A stretch of 64,000 nt of DNA from JANXLS01 sp035308565 (GTDB taxonomy: Bacteria > Planctomycetota > SZUA-567 > H5-PLA8). Of the stretch, positions 24,942 to 31,586 are shown one piece after another. A program made the position numbers and the translations under genes. The DNA lies in the NCBI GenBank assembly GCA_035308565.1, contig DATGGK010000124.1:13994-77993 (forward strand), read 5' to 3'. The notes beneath the pieces are model-generated. The model had not been told where the DNA came from. It searched no databases and saw only the letters and a list, made by a program, of their open reading frames with translations. Numbering within the stretch: position 1 is the first letter of the stretch; each line of letters opens with the position of its first letter.

Positions 24942-26774
24942 ATGCGCTCCTTCGTTCCGTTCATCCTTGCCGCTTCGCTTCTCCTCACCGTCTCCGCGCG
25001 CGCTGAAGACGCTGACGAGCTTGCAGCCAAAGGCATCGCCGCGCTTAAACTTTCGCAGAACGAACCCGACGCGATTGTTTCGGCGGCGATTTTTCTTGGG
25101 CAGGCCAAGGAAATCTACGAAGCCAAAAAGGACGACGCGAAAGCCCAAGAAATGAATTCGGACCTGTATTGGTGCAAGAAGAAAATGACGCTCCAGCAGA
25201 TGGAGGCGTTCCTCAAGGGAGGCGACGCGATCAACGCCAAAATCGCGCAGCGCATGAAGGAAATCGAGGCCGCGCCGCCGGCCGACGAAGCGCAGACGTA
25301 TTTCAATCGCGCGGAGGCTTACGCCAACGCGCATCCGAATGAGCATCTGCTGATCGCGGTTCGTTTCTATGAAGTGGCGGATCGCTTCAAGGGATCGGAT
25401 TTGAGTTTGCAGGCGCAAGACCGCCTCCTTAAGGAAATCACATTGGAGAAAACCGGCGCGGCGAATTCAGGCGCGAGCGCGCGGGAAAATCCGGCTACCG
25501 CGCCTGTCGATCCTGCCAAAAAAGTCGCGCTGCCCGCGGCGGCGAAACAGAAAGAAGCGCTGAAGACGATCAAGGACCTCTATAAGGAGGAGTTCGCGAA
25601 GAGCGCGCCGAAGGACAAAGCGGCACTGGCGGCGAAACTGGATAAGCAGGCGGACGAATCGGCCGGCGATCCGGCGGCGCGGTATGTGCTGCTGACGCAG
25701 GCGGCGGCGCTGGCGGCGCAGGCGGGCGAGTTGGAGCGCTTGACGGGGATTCTCGACAAGCTGGCGGCGGGATTTGAAAGCGATTTCAAGGATTTCAAGA
25801 AAGCGCAGTTGAGCGCGGCGATGTCGAAGATAACGGATGCGAAGCTGGCGAAAGTGGCGTCGGCGCTGAAAGTGCTTATCGACAAGCCGGACGATGCGGC
25901 GGCGAATTTGACGCTGGGGAAGTACAAGCTTCAGGCGGGCGACATCGAGCACGCGGCGGCGTTTATTTCGAAATCGAAGAACGCGGCGTTCATCTCGCTG
26001 ATAAAACAGGAGCTATCAGCGCCGCAGGATGCAACGGCGCAGTACGCGGTGGGGGACGCAATTTGGGAATCGGGCGATAAAGCGGCCGATAATGACGATA
26101 GGGTTCTTTGTCATGCACGCGCTGCTTATTGGTATGCGAAGGCGGTTCAATCGTTGACAGGACTTGCGAAAGCCAAAGTTGAAAAACGTTTGGATGAGGC
26201 GGTCGCAGCAATGCCACGGAAAATTACGGACGTGCTTAAGCTGATTGATCCCGCACGAGATGCGGTTAACGGCGAGTGGAAGCTCGTGGACGGAGCGTTG
26301 GAATGCACGAAATCCATTAAGAGCAGCAGGATTCAATTTCCCAACAAGATTGGCGCGGAATACGATCTCCACATAGTGATGGCGTTGACTTCAAAAGATT
26401 CGGACCCATGTGTGATTTTGCCTTGCTGCGATCAGCAAGTATTATTGTGCTTGTGTGGATTCGGCGGAAGCACTGCAGTTTTGCAACACATTAACGGCAC
26501 GACGGATAATAACGAGACGCGCCGTACCAATACCATGCAAATGGGTATGGATTATGACTTACTCGTTCAAGTCCGCAAGAATTCCATCAGGGTAATTCTC
26601 AACAAAAAGGATCTTATCTATTATCGATTCGACTACCCACGCTTCTCATTGTTCGTTGATTGGGAGCTGCGCGATAGTCATGCTACGGGCCTTTATCTTC
26701 AGCGCGGCACAGCACGGTTTAGGACTATTGAGGTTACGGAAGTGCCAACGCGCGCGTCGTTGGCAGCGCCATAG
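24942..26774 (+). CDS. Exported hypothetical protein with C-terminal LamG-like domain
   Basis: A 610-residue protein with a signal peptide (LLLTVSARAE) and a strong GGAGGG 7 bases before the ATG at 24942. Residues ~25-170 are helical and TPR-like (AKGIAALKLSQNEPDAIVSA). An Ala/Lys-rich middle follows. The last ~190 residues look like a concanavalin/DUF1080-type jelly roll (GEWKLVDGALECTKS, YDLLVQVRKNSIRVILNKKD, GTARFRTIEV). The C-terminal third is AT-richer than the rest, hinting at a domain fusion. It is in the same direction as the HEAT gene, 163 bases later. The function is unknown. Confidence 0.65.
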   Translation: MRSFVPFILAASLLLTVSARAEDADELAAKGIAALKLSQNEPDAIVSAAIFLGQAKEIYEAKKDDAKAQEMNSDLYWCKKKMTLQQMEAFLKGGDAINAKIAQRMKEIEAAPPADEAQTYFNRAEAYANAHPNEHLLIAVRFYEVADRFKGSDLSLQAQDRLLKEITLEKTGAANSGASARENPATAPVDPAKKVALPAAAKQKEALKTIKDLYKEEFAKSAPKDKAALAAKLDKQADESAGDPAARYVLLTQAAALAAQAGELERLTGILDKLAAGFESDFKDFKKAQLSAAMSKITDAKLAKVASALKVLIDKPDDAAANLTLGKYKLQAGDIEHAAAFISKSKNAAFISLIKQELSAPQDATAQYAVGDAIWESGDKAADNDDRVLCHARAAYWYAKAVQSLTGLAKAKVEKRLDEAVAAMPRKITDVLKLIDPARDAVNGEWKLVDGALECTKSIKSSRIQFPNKIGAEYDLHIVMALTSKDSDPCVILPCCDQQVLLCLCGFGGSTAVLQHINGTTDNNETRRTNTMQMGMDYDLLVQVRKNSIRVILNKKDLIYYRFDYPRFSLFVDWELRDSHATGLYLQRGTARFRTIEVTEVPTRASLAAP

Positions 26775-26954
26775 CGCTAAGGCGGGTGGCACCGACACCC
26801 CTCGCACCCAGTTTGATTGCGAGGTTGCCACTGGCGGCGGCCGTTTGCCGCCAGTGCGGATCGGCCCTGCGCTCGCGCAAGCCCAACCCATTGACCCCGG
26901 CACGTCGATGCATCCTTGTCGTCCGCGCCATCGCGCTGAAAAACAGGGACAGTC

Positions 26955-27081
26955 AGGACAGTCACGAATGGCGCATACTTAAGCATTTTGCACACGTGTA
27001 TTTCGGCCGCAGTCCATTCGTGTGGCCTGACTAAAAGCACATGTGCAGAGTCCTTAAGTATGCGCCATTCAGGACAGTCAC
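26955..27081. mobile_element. MITE-like long imperfect palindrome with 11-bp direct repeats
   Basis: A 105-base imperfect palindrome (26966-27070) has perfect 18-base outer arms: GAATGGCGCATACTTAAG and its reverse complement. Inner parts also pair partially (TGCACACGTG with CACATGTGCA). The direct repeat AGGACAGTCAC flanks it on both sides (26955-26965 and 27071-27081). There is no transposase. The 26775-27138 gap holds only this and a smaller hairpin (CCACTGGCGGC/GCCGCCAGTG, ~26828-26857). Relation to IS200/REP-type elements is a guess from the ACAGTCA flanks. Confidence 0.6.
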
Positions 27082-27138
27082 CTATTTGCGCGGGTGCCAC
27101 TGGCGGCGGCAGGGCAGTTTGAAATTTGGGCGGGCGGT

Positions 27139-27411
27139 TTACGATCCGAACAGACGCTTTTCATAATCGGTATGAGGACCAATCCAGAACCAGACCATCT
27201 CATCGCCCGATTCGACGGCAAGCGCGCGGTAGTGAATTCCGGCTCTCACCGACCAGTATTTGTTGACTTTTTTGAAGTGCAGCGAGGGATGTCTCGAATT
27301 TTTCTTCAGAAGTTGAAAGTTGGCGTCTGCGACCCGCCGCACGTCAAGTGGCAGCGCGTTATAGTGCTGCCAAAAGCTGGGAGCAGTGCGGTGCGTCACA
27401 ATTCCGCGCAC
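27139..27411 (-). CDS. RelE/ParE-superfamily toxin
   Basis: A 90-residue protein. HRTAPSFWQHYNALPLDVRR is like the first helix pair of RelE/ParE toxins. The later VNKYWSVRAGIHYRALAVES and VWFWIGPHTDYEKRL fit the core sheet, with the terminal H-x-x-Y motif of this superfamily. It starts at a GTG (27411) that overlaps the antitoxin end by 16 bases. It probably acts as a ribosome-dependent RNase or a gyrase inhibitor; the sequence does not decide. Confidence 0.8.
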   Translation of the reverse strand: MRGIVTHRTAPSFWQHYNALPLDVRRVADANFQLLKKNSRHPSLHFKKVNKYWSVRAGIHYRALAVESGDEMVWFWIGPHTDYEKRLFGS

Positions 27412-27596
27412 TTTCCAGCCTTCAAGTCCTTCAATGCCTGCTCCGCGAGGGCGTCGAAATGACCGGACTTGACCATTTCTTCCAAACGACGGTCCACATC
27501 GTCTGCGTCCAATTCAGCGAACCATTCGCGCAGCTTTGCGAGGTCTGGCGGCGCAAGCTTGACGATCGCTTCTTCAATTTCTTGAACGTTGCTCAT
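27396..27596 (-). CDS. Antitoxin of the RelE-like pair
   Basis: A 66-residue acidic protein: EIEEAIVKLAPPDLAKLREW, then FAELDADDVDRRLEEMVKSG and ALAEQALKDLKAGK. This is the usual pattern of small antitoxins placed before RelE toxins in GC-rich genomes. The ATG at 27596 follows AAGGAT at 9 bases. It overlaps the toxin gene. Confidence 0.78.
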   Translation of the reverse strand: MSNVQEIEEAIVKLAPPDLAKLREWFAELDADDVDRRLEEMVKSGHFDALAEQALKDLKAGKCAEL

Positions 27597-27675
27597 AACG
27601 CGCTATCCTTCTGGAGATTTAAGCGACAATGAACCCGTGTGTCAAGGAAATACCGGGACGCGGGAAATACCGGGA

Positions 27676-27981
27676 CGCGCACGAAACAATTTGACTCCCC
27701 GCACGAGCACACCGTAGAATGACGTGCGCCGAGGAGACTTTGAAATGAGTACCGCAACGCTTGAACCCGCGAAGGTGCGCACGCAACCGGCTCATTTTGA
27801 CGCGCGCGCGGCGCTTGACGCATTCGAAAGAGACTGGAACTCCGGCCAATTTGACGGCCACGAAGGCCAGTGGACGGCGTATGTCGATGCCAAACTTGTA
27901 AAAGTTGGCCCCGGCCGGCAGCGCCTATTCGATTTCATCCACGCGAAGTTTCCAAACGCGCTCGTTGCGCTTCAACCCATC
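27676..27981 (+). repeat. ~305-bp direct repeat, left copy
   Basis: From CGCGCACGAAACA to GCGCTTCAACCCAT this matches 30796-31102 with about 20 differences. It carries the 5' region and most of a small DUF5678-like gene. The two copies bracket a ~2.8-kb island made of TA genes and broken genes. Confidence 0.85.
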
Positions 27982-28026
27982 CGCAAACCCGCGCCCATCA
28001 AATTGCGCAGCCCTCGCGCCCCGTGA
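27745..28026 (+). CDS. DUF5678-like small protein, copy 1
   Basis: A 93-residue protein with GAGGAG 8 bases before the ATG at 27745. The core, FDGHEGQWTAYVDAKLVKVG, resembles the Y.gkWvA...g.vV..G pattern of DUF5678, followed by RLFDFIHAKFPNALVALQPI. It is nearly identical to the gene at 30867 up to residue ~79, after which the two differ. Its 3' end overlaps the convergent DUF433 gene by 55 bases, because the repeat junction lies there. DUF5678 proteins often sit beside retropepsin-like genes; the role is unknown. Confidence 0.6.
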   Translation: MSTATLEPAKVRTQPAHFDARAALDAFERDWNSGQFDGHEGQWTAYVDAKLVKVGPGRQRLFDFIHAKFPNALVALQPIRKPAPIKLRSPRAP

Positions 28027-28301
28027 GAAGTGAGGACCGAATGCGAAAACGAGCCGCGCCCGGCTATGTCGAATCGTTTATCCCATTGTTCGCGCGCCAA
28101 TTCCGCGGCGTACGCAATGGCCGCGTGGACATCTTCGCGCCGCAGCGACGGGTAGCTCGCCAGAATCTCCTCGGTCCCGAGATTCGCCGCGAGATTGTCC
28201 AATAACACCGAGACCATGATGCGCGTGCCTTTGATGCACGCTTTGCCATGACAAATGGCAGGATTCACAACGATTCGTTCGCGCCAATTCATACCGCTCA
28301 T
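27972..28301 (-). CDS. DUF433 antitoxin-like protein with extended tail
   Basis: The core is a full DUF433 domain: MNWRERIVVNPAICHGKACI, KGTRIMVSVLLDNLAANLGT and ILASYPSLRREDVHAAIAYA. DUF433 proteins are usually ~75 residues and act as antitoxins for DUF5615 nucleases; no such partner is here. After AELAREQ the protein continues for ~38 atypical residues (WDKRFDIAGRGSFSHS...), reading through the junction into the 305-bp repeat. The ATG at 28301 has AAGGA 9 bases upstream; the ATG at 28292 is possible. The tail is likely an accident of the rearrangement. Confidence 0.75.
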   Translation of the reverse strand: MSGMNWRERIVVNPAICHGKACIKGTRIMVSVLLDNLAANLGTEEILASYPSLRREDVHAAIAYAAELAREQWDKRFDIAGRGSFSHSVLTSHGARGLRNLMGAGLRMG

Positions 28302-28404
28302 ATCGCTCAGTCCTTGCGGGTTGTCAAACGGAAATGGGATTACTAAAACGATCATCGGCATTGGCGCTGCAAAGCCGTGCGGCGCTTCAAACAACTCGCC
28401 ACCG

Positions 28405-28593
28405 TTATTTTAGCCCAAGCCGCTGCTTGACGGCCGCCGTCGTCAGGCGCGGCTTGCCGAGATTCCGCGCGCGGGCGTCCAGCAAATCGAGGTAGTCCAT
28501 GAGAGCTTCGATTTCGTGGCGCAACTTCGCGACTTGGCGCAGGACATACCGCCGTTTGGTTCCGAAATCAGCAGCCGTAGCCGTGTTACTCAT
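28405..28593 (-). CDS. Small hypothetical protein (possible antitoxin)
   Basis: A 62-residue basic, helical protein: SNTATAADFGTKRRYVLRQV, then AKLRHEIEALMDYLDLLDAR and TTAAVKQRLGLK. It starts at the ATG at 28593 with AAAGGA 6 bases upstream. It is small, coiled-coil-like and embedded in a TA island, so an antitoxin role is plausible but unproven. Confidence 0.5.
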   Translation of the reverse strand: MSNTATAADFGTKRRYVLRQVAKLRHEIEALMDYLDLLDARARNLGKPRLTTAAVKQRLGLK

Positions 28594-28658
28594 AAATGTC
28601 CTTTCGATTCCCGATCCGCTGCACCACGATGCTATCAGTCTTCGAGTCTCGGGACGTA

Positions 28659-28772
28659 TCACAGCGGCACGACCCGCACCGACCCGCCCGCGACGAAATC
28701 GGCGTCCATTTTACAGCCGTTGAGCAAGCGCGTTCCGACCAGCGGGTCGCCGTTGCGGCGGTCGCCATCATG
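28659..28772 (-). pseudogene. C-terminal fragment of a retropepsin-like aspartic protease
   Basis: On the minus strand, codons from 28772 read HDGDRRNGDPLVGTRLLNGC, then KMDADFVAGGSVRVVPL and a stop (28659-28661). This is the typical C-terminus of clan AA aspartic proteases (DPLVG..LL.G......GG.V.I.PL). It has no start and begins 7 bases after the mazF-like stop. The matching N-terminal part with the DTG active site lies 650 bases away, at 29428-29541. Confidence 0.7.
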
Positions 28773-28778
28773 GATAAT

Positions 28779-29126
28779 TTACGACAACCCCAATACCTCC
28801 ATCAATGCAAAATCGATCGCCGCCATCAATTCGTCGGGAACTTGTCCAATCAATTCTCCGATTTCGTCCTTGTTAACGGTCTGGATCTGGGTCAGGTTGA
28901 TGATGCTGTCCTTGGGAAGACCAGACTCGCCGGCTGACAGAAAAATGCATCCCGGCAGCGCGCGGTATTTCAAGTTCGACGTCAATGAAATGCCGACCGT
29001 CGTTGCAATCTTGCTGTCGTTGAAGCTATCGGCCTGGGCGATCAGTACCGGCCTGAGATAGCCCGGTTCGGAGCCTCGCGGGTCGCCAAAATCCACCCAA
29101 TAAATCTCCCCGCGTTTCATCGCCAT
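28779..29126 (-). CDS. mazF: MazF-type mRNA interferase toxin
   Basis: A 115-residue endoribonuclease. MKRGEIYWVDFGDPRGSEPG and LRPVLIAQADSFN are the MazF N-terminal motif. The central T-x-x-x-x-SLTSNLKYRALPG and the S-x-INLTQIQTVNKD (catalytic Thr/Gln strand) follow. It overlaps the antitoxin by 10 bases. The module is inserted within a protease gene (fragments at 28659-28772 and 29428-29541). Confidence 0.9.
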   Translation of the reverse strand: MAMKRGEIYWVDFGDPRGSEPGYLRPVLIAQADSFNDSKIATTVGISLTSNLKYRALPGCIFLSAGESGLPKDSIINLTQIQTVNKDEIGELIGQVPDELMAAIDFALMEVLGLS

Positions 29127-29359
29127 TCGACCTTGAGCATCATCTTCTTTGCGTGACGAGCCTGCACTGGATCAAGCGGGGTAGGTCCGATTTTATCAAG
29201 CACCGCGTTAATGCGTTGGGTCAGCGCGGACTTATCGACTTGCTTCAAATAGCATTTTGCCGCGCGCGCAAAAAATTCGCTGCGTGAAACGCGCAAGCGC
29301 TTGGCCGCACGCGTGACTGATCGCAGCGTGTCGTCGGAAATTGAGATGGCTGTCTTCAT
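29117..29359 (-). CDS. Ribbon-helix-helix antitoxin (MazE-like)
   Basis: An 80-residue protein with the RHH N-terminus MKTAISISDDTLRSVTRAAK and RLRVSRSEFFARAAKCYL, a DNA-binding and dimerisation fold. The C-terminal part (KIGPTPLDPVQARHAKKMML) wraps the toxin. It begins at 29359, overlapping the stop of the truncated protease frame (ATGA). It auto-represses with MazF in characterised systems. Confidence 0.85.
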   Translation of the reverse strand: MKTAISISDDTLRSVTRAAKRLRVSRSEFFARAAKCYLKQVDKSALTQRINAVLDKIGPTPLDPVQARHAKKMMLKVEWR

Positions 29360-29541
29360 AGCCGTTTTCTAACCAATTTAAGCGGTAAATCAAGTTCATG
29401 AATTCTAGATTTCAATTTTGGCGCTGAAAGCAAACCGTCGTAGCCGGTGTCAATCACTGCGGTGACGACTTGCTCGCGGGCAGGCCCGTGAACCGTCAGC
29501 GGCAGTGTCGCTTCCAGCTTGGAATTGACGCTGCCCGTCAT
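29356..29541 (-). pseudogene. N-terminal fragment of a retropepsin-like aspartic protease
   Basis: The frame opens MTGSVNSKLEATLPLTVHGP with the active-site AVIDTGYDGLL (Asp ~31, D-T-G), as in clan AA proteases of ~120 residues. After residue ~38 the homology stops. A foreign SAPKLKSRIHELDLPL tail leads to a stop overlapping the antitoxin start. The missing C-terminal part lies beyond the mazEF module. The active site needs a dimer of intact folds, so this fragment is unlikely to be active. Confidence 0.75.
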
Positions 29542-29543
29542 TC

Positions 29544-29785
29544 TTATTTCTCTTCGTCGAGGCTGCTGCTGCCGCCAAGGTGGTACGGTGTTTGGAAACC
29601 AATACGAACTAAGTATACGGGATTAAATCATCCTCATCCATCTCATAGTCACCGCTCTCAATATCCAGAAAGAGGAACTTTCCCTTGTGCCGCGGCATAA
29701 CCTTTGGACGGATGTCGCGGCGATAAATTTCTTCGCCGATGCGCTCGATCTCCTCTTGCGTGTAGTGATGTTGAACGGTTGGCAT
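29544..29785 (-). pseudogene. Small protease-partner gene with internal deletion
   Basis: The ATG at 29785 (GGGAG upstream) opens a 58-codon frame: MPTVQHHYTQEEIERIGEEI, then KFLFLDIESGDYEMDEDDL and a stop at 29609. Immediately after, in another frame, the family-like C-terminus LVRIGFQTPYHLGG continues to a stop at 29544, 2 bases from the protease start. Proteins of this kind (DIE.G..E.DEDD....RL......LVRIG..A.Y.LGG) commonly precede clan AA proteases. About 15 codons seem to be deleted, shifting the frame. Confidence 0.6.
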
Positions 29786-29885
29786 GGCGGTGACTCCCTA
29801 AGTAATTCTAAAGCAGCGCAACCATCTCCTCCAGAGGAATTCGAGGGCAATTCTTGGAGGGGTGCGCGTCGGTTTGGTTGCAGTT

Positions 29886-29942
29886 CCCCTCTCCCTCCGG
29901 GAGAGGGCCGACGGACGGCTGTATCGTCCGCGGGGTGAGGGG
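29886..29942 (+). repeat. Diverged third copy of the CCCTCTCCC palindrome
   Basis: CCCCTCTCCCTCCGGGAGAG, then GGCC, a ~24-base insert that is itself self-complementary (CGGACG...CGTCCG), and GGGGTGAGGGG. It lies between the broken protease-partner gene and higA. No gene is visible in 29786-29983. Confidence 0.65.
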
Positions 29943-29983
29943 AATTCGCGTGGAGAATGCAACATGCGCGAATACTGCCAGCT

Positions 29984-30418
29984 TCACCGACCGCTATAAA
30001 ACACCGCTGGCGCAACATGGAAAAATTCCGCCAGCTTTTCAATGTGGCTTCGAGTTAACTTGCGCTTCTCGGCGAGCACCGCGGAGAGCGTCGAACTGGC
30101 GATTTGCATTTGACGCGCCGCCTCGGCTTGAGTCACGCCGCGGGCTTCCAGCAAATGCGCCAGCAGCGCGGCGTCGGAAGGGTTGCTTCGCGGCACATCA
30201 TCGGCCTCATACGCAGCGACAAGATCGCCGAGCACGTCAAGGTAATCGGCCTCCCCCGCATCAAGCGATTCCTTGTCAAGCAACCCGTCGATCACATGAA
30301 CAGCCGCGTCTAATTCGCGCCGGTTGCGGATGGGCCGAAGCGGGAATGCGCGAATCAAATCCAAGTACGAATCGCGTACTGGCCCGCTTCGTTTAATCGT
30401 TTTTCCATGCTCCACCAT
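29984..30418 (-). CDS. higA: HigA-type antitoxin with HTH
   Basis: A 144-residue antitoxin. The N-terminal half (YLDLIRAFPLRPIRNRRELD) binds the toxin. The HTH is at ~90-130: LLEARGVTQAEAARQMQIAS, then STLSAVLAEKRKLTRSHIEK. Homologues pair with HigB, here overlapping upstream by 26 bases. It is only distantly similar to the higA at 14976, so the two modules were acquired separately. Confidence 0.87.
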   Translation of the reverse strand: MVEHGKTIKRSGPVRDSYLDLIRAFPLRPIRNRRELDAAVHVIDGLLDKESLDAGEADYLDVLGDLVAAYEADDVPRSNPSDAALLAHLLEARGVTQAEAARQMQIASSTLSAVLAEKRKLTRSHIEKLAEFFHVAPAVFYSGR

Positions 30419-30683
30419 CGTACTCCTTATGCGTTAGAATGTGCCGAACGTAAACTTTGCCGCGATTGAAATGAATGGCCGCGATCAGCCGGTACTTATT
30501 GCCGCCGACATTGAACACTACGAATCTTCCAACGAGATCGGCGCTCCCATATACTTTGCGCATATCCGCGAAACAACTCCACCTCGCATGTTCAACGATT
30601 TTACTCCAACTTTGCAGCGGCCCCATTGCATCAGGGTGCGCCTCCCAAAACTCCCGCAGCTTTTTCCTGGAAATAAGATGCAT
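30393..30683 (-). CDS. higB: HigB-type mRNA interferase toxin
   Basis: A 96-residue toxin: MHLISRKKLREFWEAHPDAM, GPLQSWSKIVEHARW, VVFNVGGNKYRLIAAIHFN and VYVRHILTHKEYD. These are the full HigB landmarks, including the terminal H-x-EYD. The ATG at 30683 is chosen because the family begins at this MHLISRK; the longer frame upstream has no homology and runs into the 305-bp repeat. Confidence 0.9.
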   Translation of the reverse strand: MHLISRKKLREFWEAHPDAMGPLQSWSKIVEHARWSCFADMRKVYGSADLVGRFVVFNVGGNKYRLIAAIHFNRGKVYVRHILTHKEYDGGAWKND

Positions 30684-30795
30684 CCTCACGCTCTCGGCCC
30701 ATTCGATGATCTTCGCAAATTGCGAAGAGTCAATGGGAAAACGGTTCCGACGATCCGCCAGCGCGCGGGGTCCGCAAGGGCCAACCGAAACGCTG

Positions 30796-31102
30796 GTGCG
30801 CGCACGAAACATTTGACTCCCGGCGCGAGCGTACCGTAGAATGACATGCGACGAGGAGACTTTGAAATGAGTACCGCAACGCTTGAACCCGCGAAGGTGC
30901 GCACGCAACCCGCTCAATTTGACGCGCGCGCGGCGCTTGACGCATTCGAAAGAGACTGGAACTCCGGCCAATTTGACGGCCGCGAGGGCCAGTGGGCGGC
31001 GTATGTCGATGCCAAACTTGTGAAAGTTGGCCCCTACCGGCAGCGCTTATTCGATTTCATTCATGCGAAGTTTCCAAACGCACTCGTTGCACTTCAGCCC
31101 AT
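30796..31102 (+). repeat. ~305-bp direct repeat, right copy
   Basis: The partner of 27676-27981. After its end (CTTCAGCCCATT) the sequences of the two loci diverge completely. Confidence 0.85.
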
Positions 31103-31163
31103 TTCAGTGTATTGCGCCTGGACGGCGCGCTGGAGACGCGCCCTGCGAGAATGCCCGAACTGA
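30867..31163 (+). CDS. DUF5678-like small protein, copy 2
   Basis: A 98-residue protein, ~95% identical to copy 1 over its first ~79 residues (FDGREGQWAAYVDAKLVKVG). The tail VYCAWTARWRRALRECPN is unrelated to copy 1 and rich in Trp/Arg/Cys, indicating read-through beyond the repeat. It overlaps the metallopeptidase start by 13 bases. Which of the two copies has the native C-terminus cannot be told from here. Confidence 0.55.
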   Translation: MSTATLEPAKVRTQPAQFDARAALDAFERDWNSGQFDGREGQWAAYVDAKLVKVGPYRQRLFDFIHAKFPNALVALQPISVYCAWTARWRRALRECPN

Positions 31164-31543
31164 TCATTCCCCAACCCCTCGCGCGCTGGATTCAAGCGCA
31201 CATGCCCGGCGCGCCTGACCTGCGGCGCGTCCGCATTTTTTGCGGCCCGCGCATTCCCTTCGACTGGCTCCCCGGCTTCCGCAAAAAATACATCGGCATC
31301 ACGCTGTGGGGCCGCATTCATTTGCGCGAACCGTTCGATTTCGAAACGCCAGGCAAAATCGAATTGCTCTTTCACGAACTGGTCCACGTGCGGCAGTTCA
31401 ATGCGCACCCGCTCTGGTTCCCTATTTCCTATCTGCTGAAATTTGTCGTGAAGGGCTATCGCAATCATCCTGCGGAAATCGAAGCGCGCGAAGTGGCGGC
31501 GGAGTTGTGGAGGAAATATTCAGGAAAGCGTTTTGAAACTTGA
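31151..31543 (+). CDS. Small zincin-like metallopeptidase
   Basis: A 130-residue protein with a zinc-binding HExxH motif in IELLFHELVHVRQF (~75-88) and a downstream Glu in YRNHPAEIEAREVAAEL (~113), as in DUF4157-like gluzincins. The preceding GRIHLREPFDF is a typical edge strand. It has no signal peptide. The ATG at 31151 fits the homology. The gene is not clearly in an operon; the upstream DUF5678 overlap is probably accidental. The substrate is unknown. Confidence 0.7.
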   Translation: MPELIIPQPLARWIQAHMPGAPDLRRVRIFCGPRIPFDWLPGFRKKYIGITLWGRIHLREPFDFETPGKIELLFHELVHVRQFNAHPLWFPISYLLKFVVKGYRNHPAEIEAREVAAELWRKYSGKRFET

Positions 31544-31586
31544 AACTCTGGAACGGTGAATCCCGCTCCCTTGCGGTCGCGGCTCG

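Noticed and set aside
27348..27632. Plus-strand gene opposite the RelE-like pair
   Set aside because: Shadow frame; the minus strand holds a conventional overlapping antitoxin-toxin pair.
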